This document shows, in pieces, positions 1-8,978 of a stretch of DNA of 64,000 bases (the stretch's first letter is position 1; each line of letters begins with the position of its first letter). The translations under genes were made by a program, and so were the position numbers. Below the pieces are notes generated by a model, which made no database searches, had not been told where the DNA came from, and saw only the letters and a program-made list of their open reading frames with translations. Origin of the DNA: Mycobacterium sp. (GTDB lineage: Bacteria > Actinomycetota > Actinomycetes > Mycobacteriales > Mycobacteriaceae); assembly GCA_016197405.1 (NCBI GenBank), contig JACPVR010000026.1, positions 1 through 64,000 of the forward strand, written 5' to 3'.

Positions 1-168
<168 letters not shown>

Positions 169-195
169 TCATGCCGACTCGGCATTGGGTGATGT

Positions 196-1338
196 TCAGG
201 GCTTCGAGAGGCTGCGGCTGATCACCAGGCGTTGGATCTGGTTGGTGCCCTCGAAGATCTGGGTGATCTTCGCCTCCCGCATATAGCGTTCGACGCGGTA
301 GTCGCGGGTGTAGCCGACTCCGCCGAGAACCTGCACGGCGTCGGTGGTGACCTTCATGGCGGCGTCGGTCGCGATGAGTTTGGCGACCGAGGCGTGGCGC
401 GAGTAGTCCAGTCCGGCGTCGCGGCGGCGCGCTGCGTCGAGATAGGTGGCGCGGGCCGAATCGACCGCGGCGGCCATATCGGCCAGTAGGAAGCCGAGCC
501 CTTGGTGGTCGATGATCTTGCGGCCGAACGTTGTCCGCTGCTGGCTATAGGCGACGGCCTCGTCGAGTGCGGCCTGGGCGAGCCCGACGGCGCACGCGGC
601 GATACCCAGGCGCCCGGAGTCCAGCGCACTGAACGCGATCTGAAGCCCTTGACCGGCAGTGCCGATACGGTGCTCGGTGGACACATCGACACCGTCGTAG
701 TGCGCCGACGTCGTCGGTACGGCGTGCAGGCCCATCTTGTCCTCGGGCTTGCCGAAGGACAATCCAGCGCTGTCGGCGGGGATGTGGAAGCACGAGATCC
801 CTTGGGAGCCTTCTCCGGTACGGGCGAACAGGGTGTAGAAGTCGGCGACGCCACCGTGGGTTATCCAGGCCTTCTCGCCGGTGATGCGGTATCCGTCGTC
901 GGTAGCCACGGCTTTGCACGCCAGTGCGGCGGCATCGGAGCCGGCCTGCGGTTCGGACAGGCTGTATGCGCCGATGAGGCTGCCGCCCAGCATATCTGGG
1001 AGCCAGCGCTGTTGCTGTTCGGTCGTGCCGAACGCCATCAGGGGGTGACAGGAGAGGCTGTGCACGCTGACTGCGACGGCCACGGCGGCCCATCGTGACG
1101 CGATCTCCTCCAGTGCCTGCAGATACACCTCGTAGGGCTGGCCGCCGCCGCCCCACTCCTGCGGGTAAGGCAGGCTCAGCAGCCCTGCCGCGCCCAACGT
1201 GGCGAAGATGCCTTCGGGATAGGTCTGGGCGCGCTCGTGCTGGTCGACGACGGGGGCCAGGGTCTTGTCGGCGACTTGACGGACGAGGTCGATCAGATCG
1301 TGTGCTTCGGAGGTCGGCAGAAGGCGATCGACAGGCAC
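196..1338 (-). CDS. acyl-CoA dehydrogenase (FadE type)
   Basis: This is a 380-residue flavoprotein of the usual acyl-CoA dehydrogenase length; it introduces the alpha-beta double bond in acyl-CoA at the first step of beta-oxidation. AYSLSEPQAGSDAAAL (about residue 124) is the flavin and substrate loop and IFEGTNQIQRL near the C-terminus carries the catalytic Glu. The ORF track extends upstream to 1452, but a GTG at 1338 follows GAGGAGA at good spacing and gives VPVDRLLPTSEAHDL, so the extra 38 codons across the operator region were discarded. It diverges from the TetR gene, whose repeated AGTACT boxes lie between the two, so TetR control is likely. It probably acts on the CoA product of the pathway encoded further along the window. 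Confidence 0.93.
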   Translation of the reverse strand: MPVDRLLPTSEAHDLIDLVRQVADKTLAPVVDQHERAQTYPEGIFATLGAAGLLSLPYPQEWGGGGQPYEVYLQALEEIASRWAAVAVAVSVHSLSCHPLMAFGTTEQQQRWLPDMLGGSLIGAYSLSEPQAGSDAAALACKAVATDDGYRITGEKAWITHGGVADFYTLFARTGEGSQGISCFHIPADSAGLSFGKPEDKMGLHAVPTTSAHYDGVDVSTEHRIGTAGQGLQIAFSALDSGRLGIAACAVGLAQAALDEAVAYSQQRTTFGRKIIDHQGLGFLLADMAAAVDSARATYLDAARRRDAGLDYSRHASVAKLIATDAAMKVTTDAVQVLGGVGYTRDYRVERYMREAKITQIFEGTNQIQRLVISRSLSKP

Positions 1339-1372
1339 GGACTCTCCTCGGGCTACACGGGGATATACAAGC

Positions 1373-1431
1373 AGTACTGAAGTACACTTGAAAGTACTAT
1401 AAAACAGTACTGAGTGTCCATGCGCAGTACT
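1373..1431. promoter_or_regulatory. cluster of four AGTACT palindromes, probable TetR operator
   Basis: AGTACT occurs at 1373, 1393, 1406 and 1426, with a near copy (AGTACA) at 1381. The spacing is 20, 13 and 20, so there are two pairs on a two-turn period. They fill the divergent region between the acyl-CoA dehydrogenase and the tetR start. The last copy overlaps the TACTAT -10 box of tetR. Binding by the adjacent TetR protein is an inference from position and symmetry. Confidence 0.7.
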
Positions 1432-1433
1432 AT
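1428..1433 (+). promoter_or_regulatory. -10 box of tetR, leaderless
   Basis: TACTAT lies six nt before the GTG start at 1440, placing the transcription start at the start codon itself. No ribosome-binding site is present, which fits a leaderless mRNA. The box overlaps an AGTACT operator, so autoregulation is expected. Confidence 0.55.
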
Positions 1434-1439
1434 TGCGTC

Positions 1440-2024
1440 GTGAGTGAGACACCGGTCGCGACGTTTGGCACCCGACGGCGTACCGAACTCTTCGATGCCC
1501 TGATCAGGTTGTTTCTCGCCGAGGGTTTCGCGCATCTGACGCTGGACGATATCGCCGCCCGGTTGCGCTGCTCGAAATCGACGCTCTACACGCTGACCGG
1601 TAGCAAGGAGCAGCTGGTACGTACCGCGACGGTGCACTTCTTCCGCGGCGCGACATCGGACGTGGAACGCGAGGTCGCCACCGTCACGGGTGCGCGGGCA
1701 CAGATCACGGCCTATCTGTCGGCGGTGGGAGCCGCCCTGGACCTGGCGTCGGATCAGTTCATGGCCGACCTCGATGCATTCGCGCCGGCGCGTGAGGTCT
1801 ACGAGAAGAACACCCGAATCGCGGCCCGCCGTGTACAGGAGATGATCGCCGCCGGCGTGGCCACCGGGGAATTCCGGGACGTGCATGCGGCTTTCGCCGC
1901 TGACCTGGTGGCGACGATGATGGTGCGCATCCAGCAGCGCACCGTGCGGGTCAACACCGGCCTCGACGATGCCAGCGCCTACCGTGAATTGGCCGCCATC
2001 CTGACCGCGGGCATCAGCGCCTGA
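1440..2024 (+). CDS. TetR/AcrR family transcriptional regulator
   Basis: This 194-residue protein has the TetR layout: an N-terminal helix-turn-helix at about residues 10-55 (ELFDALIRLFLAEGFAHLTLDDIAARLRCSKSTLY) and a helical ligand-binding and dimerisation domain after it. KSTLYTLTGSKEQLV is the typical recognition helix and its continuation. It starts with GTG directly after a -10 box and so appears leaderless. It diverges from the acyl-CoA dehydrogenase and is most likely the local repressor acting on the AGTACT repeats. The ligand would plausibly be an acyl-CoA or the imported lipid, but nothing in the sequence proves this. Confidence 0.93.
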   Translation: MSETPVATFGTRRRTELFDALIRLFLAEGFAHLTLDDIAARLRCSKSTLYTLTGSKEQLVRTATVHFFRGATSDVEREVATVTGARAQITAYLSAVGAALDLASDQFMADLDAFAPAREVYEKNTRIAARRVQEMIAAGVATGEFRDVHAAFAADLVATMMVRIQQRTVRVNTGLDDASAYRELAAILTAGISA

Positions 2025-2033
2025 AGCGGCCCG

Positions 2034-3320
2034 CTAGGACGCCAGGATAGGTGGATTGCCGGGAGCGGTCGTGGGACCACCCTGCACCGCGGTCAACCGC
2101 ATGTAGCGGAAGACGGCTTCGGCGCGGTTGGAGGCCTTGAGTTTTCGCAGGATGTGCTTGACGTGAGTCTTGACGGTGCCTTCGGAGATCACCAGACGGG
2201 TCGCGATGGCGCCGTTGCTCTTCCCCTCGGCCATCAGGGCCACGACCTCGACCTCGCGTCGGGACAGCAGAGAGTGGATATCGGTGTTCGCGGCAAGGGA
2301 TGCCGCCACCGGAGCCGGTGGTGCCGCCGTTCCCTCGGGTGACCAGGACCGGCCGACGACGGTGTGAGCGGTGCACAGATCGTCTGCGGCAGCGGCGATT
2401 CCGCGCGCCATCCGTTGCACCTCGTCACGCGCCTCGCGCAGCCGTTCGCTCAACGCGGTGCGCTGGAATGCAAAACCGAAGGCTTCGGCGAAGATCCACA
2501 GCACCGCGAGATCGTCCTCGTCGACATGTCGGCTGCTTTGATAGCAATCCGCGTGCAGGAAACCGATGATGCGCCCTTCGGGCATGATCGGCGCGGCGAC
2601 ATAGGACCTCGACAGCGACGCCCGCGCGATGGCGGCGTTGATGCGTGGATCATCTTGGGCGTCCTGAACCAGGACCGGGGCGCGCCGGCGCATGATCTCG
2701 CTCTCGATGAGCATGTGATCGATATGCGTCGGTTGGGTGCCTCCGACGCGGGCGATCTCACTGGCCCAGTCCGGGTCGGCGGTGACGTGCACGCTTTCCA
2801 CCCACCACATGGATTCCTCCACCCGGGAGACGAAGGCGCGGTCGAACCCGCAGCGGCACAGCTCAGCAGGGGCGCGTTCGAGCATCTGGTCGATCGAGTC
2901 GATGCCGTGCAGCCGCGACAATGCCGACCGGGTCGCGGCGTAGCGCCGGGTGTTCTGCTCGGTCCGGGCACGTTCGACGGCGACCTGCACACGTCCGACC
3001 TCGATGAGCATGTCGAGCAGTCGTGGGTCGTGGTGCCGGTCGGCACAACCCGCCAGCCGATCGTGCGCCGAGGTGAGTGCGGCCCGGATCCGGGGGAAGC
3101 TGCGGGCGTCGTCCAACGTCTCGACATCGTGGAAACCGGGCAGGCCGGCCACACGTTCCAGCGTGCCGATAATCGTCTCGCGCAGGCCGACATCGCGCAG
3201 CGGTTCGCCCACCACGGTCCATTCGCGCGGATCGGCGGTGCGGATGTACCGGCCCGGAGGGAAGTCCACCAGTCCGGCTGGGTCGGCAAGCTCAAAAGTG
3301 GCGCTAGTCACATATTTCAC
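2034..3320 (-). CDS. GAF-domain LuxR-type transcriptional regulator
   Basis: This is a 428-residue protein. Residues 140-290 look like a GAF sensor (ELCRCGFDRAFVSRVEESMWW, then APIMPEGRIIGFLHADCY). The C-terminus holds a LuxR/NarL helix-turn-helix: LSRREVEVVALMAEGKSNGA followed by VISEGTVKTHVKHILRKL. There is no receiver domain, so it probably senses a small molecule directly. The start is a GTG without a clear ribosome-binding site. It lies on the minus strand with the PucR regulator, alcohol dehydrogenase, SCP2, P450 and reductase genes. Regulation of the catabolic or mce cluster is an inference from location. Confidence 0.88.
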   Translation of the reverse strand: MKYVTSATFELADPAGLVDFPPGRYIRTADPREWTVVGEPLRDVGLRETIIGTLERVAGLPGFHDVETLDDARSFPRIRAALTSAHDRLAGCADRHHDPRLLDMLIEVGRVQVAVERARTEQNTRRYAATRSALSRLHGIDSIDQMLERAPAELCRCGFDRAFVSRVEESMWWVESVHVTADPDWASEIARVGGTQPTHIDHMLIESEIMRRRAPVLVQDAQDDPRINAAIARASLSRSYVAAPIMPEGRIIGFLHADCYQSSRHVDEDDLAVLWIFAEAFGFAFQRTALSERLREARDEVQRMARGIAAAADDLCTAHTVVGRSWSPEGTAAPPAPVAASLAANTDIHSLLSRREVEVVALMAEGKSNGAIATRLVISEGTVKTHVKHILRKLKASNRAEAVFRYMRLTAVQGGPTTAPGNPPILAS

Positions 3321-3389
3321 GCTACTGAGGGGTGGGTCACCCGAACATGGAAGCGCATTCCAGAGTTTGTGGTCGGCCTTGGAGTCCGG

Positions 3390-4691
3390 CTACAAGACCG
3401 CTGTCGACGACCTGTCGCCCGGTGCGTCGAGGGCATCGGCGCCGATCGGCAGATTGTCACCGGCTTCGGCGAGCCGCAAGGCCACCTCAAGCTCGAGGCG
3501 GCGGTCGGTCAGCGGTCGGCCGAGCAGATCCTTTGCCTGCGCAACGCGGTATTGAACGGTGTTCTGGTGCACGCCGAGCCGCTCGGCCGTCTTCGACCAG
3601 CTCATACCCTCCTCGAAGAAGGCGATCAGCGTGGTGCGCAGCCGTCTGCTGCGTTCACTGGGTGAACTCAACTCGCCGAGTTCACCGGTCACGAACTGTC
3701 CGACCGCGGCCAGGTCGCGGGTCAACAGCGCATCGAGTGCGATATCGCGAAACCGCACCACCGATCCGGCGGGATATCCGAAAACGCTTGCGGTCCGGCG
3801 GGCGTCGCGGGCCTGGCCGTGCGACTGGATGAAACCGTGGACCCCGTCGGCCAGGCTGCCGACTGCCGCCGACATGGCGGGGTCGAGGCTCGGTGACTGC
3901 GCGGGTTGGTCGGTGACGGCGGGCCCGGTCGCCCACGCCCACACCATCGATGACGTGGCGGGCACGACGAGAACATCGGTGCCGCCCAGTGCGTGCGCGA
4001 CGGTCTGGGCGCCTTGTTTCAACGCCCCCGTCGGCGGCGCCTGCCTGCCGCGGGCGTCACCCCACACCACCACCGCGACGTGGCGTCGGGAGAGGTCGTA
4101 GTTGAGGGTGCTCCTGGCCGCGTTGGCGTCGAAGTGCCGGCCTTCCAGGATGTTGCGCACCGTCTCGGTTCGCACCGAGTCCGGATCGCGGACCCATAGT
4201 TCGCGTTCTTTCTCGTAGTGCTCGACGAGGTCGCCGGCGATCTTCTCGGTGAAGCCGAACAGGTATCGCGACGCGGCGTTGACCAATTGCCAGCGGACGG
4301 TGTCGGCAAGGTCCGCGGGCAGGTTGAGCTTGAGGACGGCCTCCCGCAATGCCAGATCGCACAGCCCTTGGCCGATGACGTAGCACTGGGGGATCGCAGC
4401 CGCGCTGATACCGCGTCGCGCCAGTCCGGACACCCAGTTGAGGGTGGCGTCCGAGGCCTGCGCGGCGCCGGGCAGGCCTTGCTCGGCGAAACCGCGCAGG
4501 ACGGCTTCGACATTGCTCATCGCGGCCCGGATGGTTGCCTGCTGCAGATCGTCGTCGAAGCGGTCGCGAAGTTCGGAGACCACCTCACATGCCCGTAGCC
4601 CGATGCGCTCGCCGAGTTCGGTGGCGTCGATCGAGGCCGCCGCTCGGGCAGCCTGCTGCGCCGCTGCGTTGTCGTGGTCGTCCTGTGGCAC
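3390..4691 (-). CDS. PucR/CdaR-family helix-turn-helix regulator
   Basis: This is a 433-residue protein. The C-terminal 60 residues contain the PucR helix-turn-helix with WSKTAERLGVHQNTVQYRVA and then ELEVALRLAE, the family signature. The middle part (about 160-330) resembles the GGDEF-like domain found in CdaR/PucR proteins (YDLSRRHVAVVVWGDARG), and the N-terminal 150 residues are a helical sensor of the RsbRD-like type (YLFGFTEKIAGDLVEHYEKERELW). The GTG start has GGAGCC before it. It sits directly downstream of the alcohol dehydrogenase, 76 nt away, which suggests control of that operon. PucR proteins usually activate catabolic genes in response to the substrate. Confidence 0.9.
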   Translation of the reverse strand: MPQDDHDNAAAQQAARAAASIDATELGERIGLRACEVVSELRDRFDDDLQQATIRAAMSNVEAVLRGFAEQGLPGAAQASDATLNWVSGLARRGISAAAIPQCYVIGQGLCDLALREAVLKLNLPADLADTVRWQLVNAASRYLFGFTEKIAGDLVEHYEKERELWVRDPDSVRTETVRNILEGRHFDANAARSTLNYDLSRRHVAVVVWGDARGRQAPPTGALKQGAQTVAHALGGTDVLVVPATSSMVWAWATGPAVTDQPAQSPSLDPAMSAAVGSLADGVHGFIQSHGQARDARRTASVFGYPAGSVVRFRDIALDALLTRDLAAVGQFVTGELGELSSPSERSRRLRTTLIAFFEEGMSWSKTAERLGVHQNTVQYRVAQAKDLLGRPLTDRRLELEVALRLAEAGDNLPIGADALDAPGDRSSTAVL

Positions 4692-4767
4692 CTTGGCTCC
4701 TTGCGGGTGGTCCCGCGAAAGGCGACGGTAACACCGGTGCGACGGTCAGGAGGCCGGGTCCGCAGGC

Positions 4768-5922
4768 TCAGTCGAACACCACGACGGGTTTGATGACGTC
4801 GCCGCGGGTGGACGCGGCGATCGCCTCGTTGATCTGGCTGAGCGGGAACGTCTTGATCAGGCGGTCGAAGGGGAACTTGCCCTGCTTGTACAAGTCGATG
4901 AGCGTCGGCACGAAGGTCTGGGGATCGGCATCGCCCTCGATGACGCCCGACAGGCGCCGGCCGAGCAGCAGATGGCCCTGATCGACGGTGATGGGGTGCT
5001 CCAAACCCTGGAATCCGACGGTGACGCAGTGTCCGGGGGAGCGCAGCACGGCCAGGGCCTGCCCGATGACCGCCTCGTGCCCGACAGCGTCGAGGCTGCA
5101 GTGCACACCGTTGTCCACCAGCGCCATCACATCCCAGACCACGTCATCGCTTTCGGCGGCGTTCACCGTGTGCGTCGCGCCGAGCTCCCTGGCGATGTCC
5201 AGGCGTGCCGGGTTGACGTCGATCGCGATGATCGGATCGCAGCCGGCGGCCTTGGCGGCCATCACGCCGGCGAGCCCGACCGCCCCCATGCCGAAAACCG
5301 CCATGCTGTCTCCCGGCCGCGGCGTGAGAACGTTCAGGACGCTGCCCGCTCCGGTCTGGAATCCGCAGCCGAGCGGGCCGAGCAGCGGCAGCGGCAGGTC
5401 GGTGTCGACCTTGACGGCATTGCGTTCGTTGGCGATGGCTCTTGTGGCAAAAGAGGATTGGCCGAACCAGTTGCCGTGGACCTCCTCGTGCCCGGCGTGC
5501 ATGGTGACCGAACCGTCGAGGCGTTCCCCGAAGTAGTTCAACGGTGCGAACAAGTCACAGTAGGCCGGGGTCTGGGTGGTGCAGGTCGCGCACTCGCCGC
5601 AGTAGTCGTAGCTCAGCACCACGTGGTCACCAGGGGCCAGCGTGGTCACTTCCGGTCCGACGGCTTCCACGATGCCCGCCCCCTCATGGCCCAGCACTGC
5701 CGGCAGCGGCAGCGGAACCAGCCCCTCTGCTGCGCTGATATCGGTGTGACAGACGCCCACGCCCGCCATCCGCACCAGCACCTCGTCCGCGATGAGGTCG
5801 CCGAGGACGACCTCCTCCACGCTCAGGATCGGGCTGCCCTCGCGCAACACGGCCGCGGTGGCGGTCACCGCAGCGCGGGCCGGCGCGGACGCGGTTTCGA
5901 TGGTGGGTGCGGTGTCGGTCAC
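4768..5922 (-). CDS. zinc-dependent, NAD-linked alcohol dehydrogenase (aryl-alcohol/AdhD type)
   Basis: This is a 384-residue medium-chain dehydrogenase. GVCHTDISA and LGHEGAGIVE supply catalytic zinc ligands, CGECATCTTQTPAYC is the four-Cys structural zinc lobe, and GMGAVGLAGVMAAKAAG is the nucleotide-binding loop, followed by an acidic end of the second strand (AIDVNPARL), which suggests NAD. The start is GTG after AGGAG. It is the fourth gene of a minus-strand run after the reductase, P450 and SCP2 genes, with a 44-nt gap to SCP2. The inferred role is oxidation of the alcohol made by the P450 to an aldehyde, the substrate of the aldehyde dehydrogenase at 10.7-12.2 kb. Substrate identity is unknown. 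Confidence 0.93.
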   Translation of the reverse strand: MTDTAPTIETASAPARAAVTATAAVLREGSPILSVEEVVLGDLIADEVLVRMAGVGVCHTDISAAEGLVPLPLPAVLGHEGAGIVEAVGPEVTTLAPGDHVVLSYDYCGECATCTTQTPAYCDLFAPLNYFGERLDGSVTMHAGHEEVHGNWFGQSSFATRAIANERNAVKVDTDLPLPLLGPLGCGFQTGAGSVLNVLTPRPGDSMAVFGMGAVGLAGVMAAKAAGCDPIIAIDVNPARLDIARELGATHTVNAAESDDVVWDVMALVDNGVHCSLDAVGHEAVIGQALAVLRSPGHCVTVGFQGLEHPITVDQGHLLLGRRLSGVIEGDADPQTFVPTLIDLYKQGKFPFDRLIKTFPLSQINEAIAASTRGDVIKPVVVFD

Positions 5923-5966
5923 CGATATTCTCCTCTTGTGTTGTCGGGCAGGGTTTTACCGGTGGG

Positions 5967-6362
5967 TCAGACGGCGTCTTTCTCGGCCACCAGATCGCGG
6001 TAGATCGGGAACAGCGGCTTGGTCAGTGGAACCAGTTTGAGGATCTTGTTGACCGGGCCCTTGGCCTTGACCTGGCCCTTGGCCAGCCCGACCCCGAGGT
6101 TGTACTCACCGCGCCAGAACTTGTCACCGATATCGGCGGGCATGTAGAGCTTCACGTCAGCGTCGGGGTTGTCGGCACCGGCGGAAACCTCGATCGACGG
6201 TTCCCGCAGCCGGATCGTCATCGCCGCGTCGGGCTCGGTGTAGTACACCTGCAGGTCGATGTCGGCGCCCTTGAGCTTGGGTCCGACCTCGGTGTCGTTG
6301 GCGGCGAGGAACACTCCGCCGAGGTACTTGTAGATCTCTTCTGCGTTGTCGTAGTAGGACAT
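5967..6362 (-). CDS. SCP2 sterol-binding domain protein
   Basis: This is a 131-residue single-domain protein. The pattern VYYTEPDAAMTIRLREPSIE followed by DADVKLYMPADIGDKFW and a GQVKAKGPVNKILKL helix matches the SCP2 (sterol carrier protein 2) fold that binds lipids in a hydrophobic tunnel. The ORF track starts 21 codons earlier, but ATG 6362 follows an AAAGG site and gives MSYYDNAEEIYKYLGG. It lies between P450 and alcohol dehydrogenase genes with gaps of 38 and 44 nt, so one transcript is likely. It may hold or present the hydrophobic substrate to the P450, which would suit material brought in by the Mce system. That role is an inference. Confidence 0.88.
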   Translation of the reverse strand: MSYYDNAEEIYKYLGGVFLAANDTEVGPKLKGADIDLQVYYTEPDAAMTIRLREPSIEVSAGADNPDADVKLYMPADIGDKFWRGEYNLGVGLAKGQVKAKGPVNKILKLVPLTKPLFPIYRDLVAEKDAV

Positions 6363-6400
6363 TGATGTCGCCTTTCGATGGGGTGGATCGGGTGGGTCGG

Positions 6401-7690
6401 TCAGCGGGCGGTGGGTGGAGTCCACCGCACGGGCAGTGCGTGCACGCCGTGGATGAAGTTGTTGACCTGGAAGTCGGGCTCCGCGGTCAGCGTGATGTCA
6501 GGGATGCGGGTGTAGATCTCGGTGAGCACCGAGCGCAGCATCTGGCGGCCCATGGCGTTGCCGAGGCAGAAATGCGGTCCGCCGGCGCCGAAGCCGAGGT
6601 GGTCGTTGGGGCTGCGCAGGATGTTGAATTTCGCAGGATCGTCGAACTTTTCGGCGTCCCGGTTGCCCGAGCAGTACCACAGGACGACGTGTTCGCCTTC
6701 CTTGATCTCGGTGTCGCGGATCAGCACGTCCTGGGTGGCGGTGCGGCGGAAGTGCATGACCGGGCTGGCGTGCCGGACGACCTCCTCGGCGGCCATGCCG
6801 ACGCGGCCCTCGACATCCTCCAACAACAGCGCACGCTGTTCGGGATGCTGTGAGAACAGCCGTACGGCGTGGGCGATCGAATGCCGGGTGGTGTCGTTGG
6901 CCGCCGAGCCCAGCAGCGAGAAGAACGACGCGATCTCCCACTCCTCGAGCTTCTCGCCTTCGAATTCGGCGTTGACGACCCAGCTGATGAGATCATCGGC
7001 GGGCTCCTTGCGCCGCTTCTCGGCCATCATCAGCGCGATGTCCTGGATGCGCTCGGCTTCCTCGGCGTGTGTGGTGATGGCATCGCGGCCCAGCGCCATC
7101 CGAGGGTCGTCCCAGGCCAGCATCCGTTCGGCTGCCTCCATGACGATGGCCTGCTCTTCGCTGTCGCGATCGAGGCCGAAGAAGTGCGCGAAGATGCGGC
7201 CCGGCACGTACTTGGCGTAATCCTCGGAGAAGTCGCCCTCGCCGCGATCGATGATTTCGTCGAGTCGATCGCGGGCATGCTGGGTGACCCACTCCGACAT
7301 CTTGCGCACATTGCGGGGGGTGAAGGCCTGCTCGATGATGCCCCGCATCTTGCGGTGCTGCTCGCCGTCGAGGACAAGAAAGGATGCCGTTGCGGCCAGC
7401 ACGATTTCGGGCATGTCCTCCATGAGGACGCCCTTGTTCGAGCAGAACAGTTTGGGGTTGCGTGAGACGAAGCGGCAGTCCTCGTGCCGGGTCACCGACC
7501 AGAAGCCCGGCGTGTTCTCGTCGGGTGGCAGCAGAGTCGACTCGTACGGCCGGTGGTAGGGGATCGGGTTCTCGGTGCGGAAGTGGGCGAACGCCTTGTC
7601 GCGTTCCTCGAAGTCTTGGCTCCAGAACGCCCGGGTCGACAGGTCCAGGGCGGGGTCGGTGATCAGGGGGTGGTCGGCGAGGCTGCTCAT
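6401..7690 (-). CDS. cytochrome P450
   Basis: This is a P450 of 429 residues counted from ATG 7690; an in-frame GTG at 7708 would add six, and neither has a strong ribosome-binding site. FGAGGPHFCLG near residue 370 is the haem-binding loop with the Cys ligand. The I-helix reads SAANDTTRHS, where the usual acid-Thr pair is present but the residue before is Asn as in several sterol- and terpene-oxidising P450s. EEVVRH provides the K-helix ExxR. Bacterial P450s are soluble monooxygenases that need an electron donor; the reductase gene lies 91 nt upstream. Context (SCP2, alcohol and aldehyde dehydrogenases, FadD, mce) suggests hydroxylation of a lipid, steroid or terpenoid chain. Confidence 0.95.
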   Translation of the reverse strand: MSSLADHPLITDPALDLSTRAFWSQDFEERDKAFAHFRTENPIPYHRPYESTLLPPDENTPGFWSVTRHEDCRFVSRNPKLFCSNKGVLMEDMPEIVLAATASFLVLDGEQHRKMRGIIEQAFTPRNVRKMSEWVTQHARDRLDEIIDRGEGDFSEDYAKYVPGRIFAHFFGLDRDSEEQAIVMEAAERMLAWDDPRMALGRDAITTHAEEAERIQDIALMMAEKRRKEPADDLISWVVNAEFEGEKLEEWEIASFFSLLGSAANDTTRHSIAHAVRLFSQHPEQRALLLEDVEGRVGMAAEEVVRHASPVMHFRRTATQDVLIRDTEIKEGEHVVLWYCSGNRDAEKFDDPAKFNILRSPNDHLGFGAGGPHFCLGNAMGRQMLRSVLTEIYTRIPDITLTAEPDFQVNNFIHGVHALPVRWTPPTAR

Positions 7691-7781
7691 GGGAGACGAC
7701 GTTTCCACCGGCGCAATCGGCGGGGAATCCGGCGGTCAGGGGAGAGGCATCCCTCGTTGGGGGTGGCGCGCGCTGGTCCGA

Positions 7782-8753
7782 TCACAGGTCCAGCACCAGC
7801 CGCGCAGACAGCGAGCGCGAGACGCACAGCATCATGGCGTCGTTCGCGGCATGTTCCTCCTCATCGAGGACCGAATCGCGGTGGTCGGGAATGCCTTCCA
7901 GGACAGGTGTCTCGCAGGTGCCGCAGATGCCCTCCATACAGGACGACAACATGTCGATACCCCGAGAGCGCACGGCGTCGAGGATTGTCTCGTCGGGACC
8001 GACCTCCACACTGAAACCCGAGCGTTGACAGACGACTTCGAAGCGCTCCAGGGCGTCGCTGGGTGGGGGCTCGGCGGGTTTGGCCGCGAAGCGCTCGACA
8101 TGCAACGCCGATGCGGGCCAGTGCGCGCTGGCCCGCTCCACGGCGCCGAGCAGTCCTTCGGGTCCGCAGCAGTAGATCAGGGTGTCCTCGGCTACCTCGC
8201 CGAGGGCTTCGTCCAGGTTGGGCAGACCCCGCTCGTCCTGCGGCCAGATGCTCACGCGATCAGGGTGTTCCGACAGCTGGTCGAGGAATGACATCGAGGA
8301 ACGGCGGCGCCCACCGTAGAGCAGGCTCCAGTCGGCCCCCGCCGCTTCGGCGGCTTCGATCATCGGCAGTATCGGCGTGATACCGATACCGCCGGCGATG
8401 AACCGGTAACCCGGGGACGGTCGCAACTCGAAGTGGTTGCGTGGACCGCGCAGCTCGACATGGCTGCCGGGCCGCAACTCGTCGTGCACACGCCTGGATC
8501 CACCGCGACCATCCGGCTCGAGCAGGACGCCGATACGCCATCGGTACGGGTCGGCGGGGCTCGAGCACAGCGAATACTGGCGTACCAGGGTGGAATCCAG
8601 GATCACGTCGACGTGCGCGCCGGGACTCCAACGCGGCAGCGGGGCGCCCGTCGGGTCTTCGAACTGCAGGCCTATGACGTCGTCGGCGAGCTGTTCGCGG
8701 GCCGTGACGATGACCTTGAGGGTCGGATCGTGCTCTCGGGCAGCTTGACTCAC
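7782..8753 (-). CDS. FAD/2Fe-2S oxidoreductase, phthalate-dioxygenase-reductase type (P450 partner)
   Basis: This is a 323-residue three-domain reductase. RQYSLCSSPAD is the flavin-binding site, GGIGITPILPM begins the NAD-binding domain, YCCGPEGLLGAV follows, and the C-terminus is a plant-type ferredoxin with Cys in SSCMEGICGTC and a last Cys in MMLCVSR. The order (flavin, NAD, ferredoxin) is that of phthalate or vanillate oxygenase reductases. The ORF track begins 40 codons early; GTG 8753 follows AAGGGGG and gives VSQAAREHD. It is first in the minus-strand run with P450, SCP2 and alcohol dehydrogenase, so it most likely passes electrons from NAD(P)H to the P450. Confidence 0.92.
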   Translation of the reverse strand: MSQAAREHDPTLKVIVTAREQLADDVIGLQFEDPTGAPLPRWSPGAHVDVILDSTLVRQYSLCSSPADPYRWRIGVLLEPDGRGGSRRVHDELRPGSHVELRGPRNHFELRPSPGYRFIAGGIGITPILPMIEAAEAAGADWSLLYGGRRRSSMSFLDQLSEHPDRVSIWPQDERGLPNLDEALGEVAEDTLIYCCGPEGLLGAVERASAHWPASALHVERFAAKPAEPPPSDALERFEVVCQRSGFSVEVGPDETILDAVRSRGIDMLSSCMEGICGTCETPVLEGIPDHRDSVLDEEEHAANDAMMLCVSRSLSARLVLDL

Positions 8754-8848
8754 GCTGCCCCCTTGGTCGCAACCATCGAAAATCGCATGTAACGAGGGTC
8801 GTCGGCACGGGGTGGGCCCGACAAGCCGCCGTACGGTGGAGCGCCATA

Positions 8849-8879
8849 CCTCGAATGAGCGGTATTGCACCATTCGGGG
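8849..8879. repeat. inverted repeat in the divergent reductase/fadD promoter region
   Basis: CCTCGAATG and CATTCGGGG form 9-nt arms with one mismatch, separated by 13 nt. The repeat lies about midway between the starts of the reductase (minus) and fadD (plus). It is a good candidate operator for one of the nearby regulators. Its right arm runs into the motif shared with the yrbE upstream region. Confidence 0.5.
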
Positions 8880-8886
8880 GACCCCT
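8873..8886. promoter_or_regulatory. motif TTCGGGGGACCCCT, first copy
   Basis: This 14-nt near-palindrome upstream of fadD differs at one position from TTCGGGGTACCCCT upstream of yrbEA (12460-12473). Two such matches in the only two divergent or upstream control regions of the cluster suggest one DNA-binding protein. No site data exist here to name it. Confidence 0.45.
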
Positions 8887-8978
8887 TTCCCGCCAACGGG
8901 TGCTCGTCAACGGTGGCATGCCCTCAATAACGTGAACAGGTACACGGCCGTCGATCGTCCGCCCGACGAGGAGAACAC

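Noticed and set aside
4972-6003. 343-codon plus-strand ORF opposite the alcohol dehydrogenase
   Set aside because: Shadow frame; the minus frame has zinc and Rossmann motifs.
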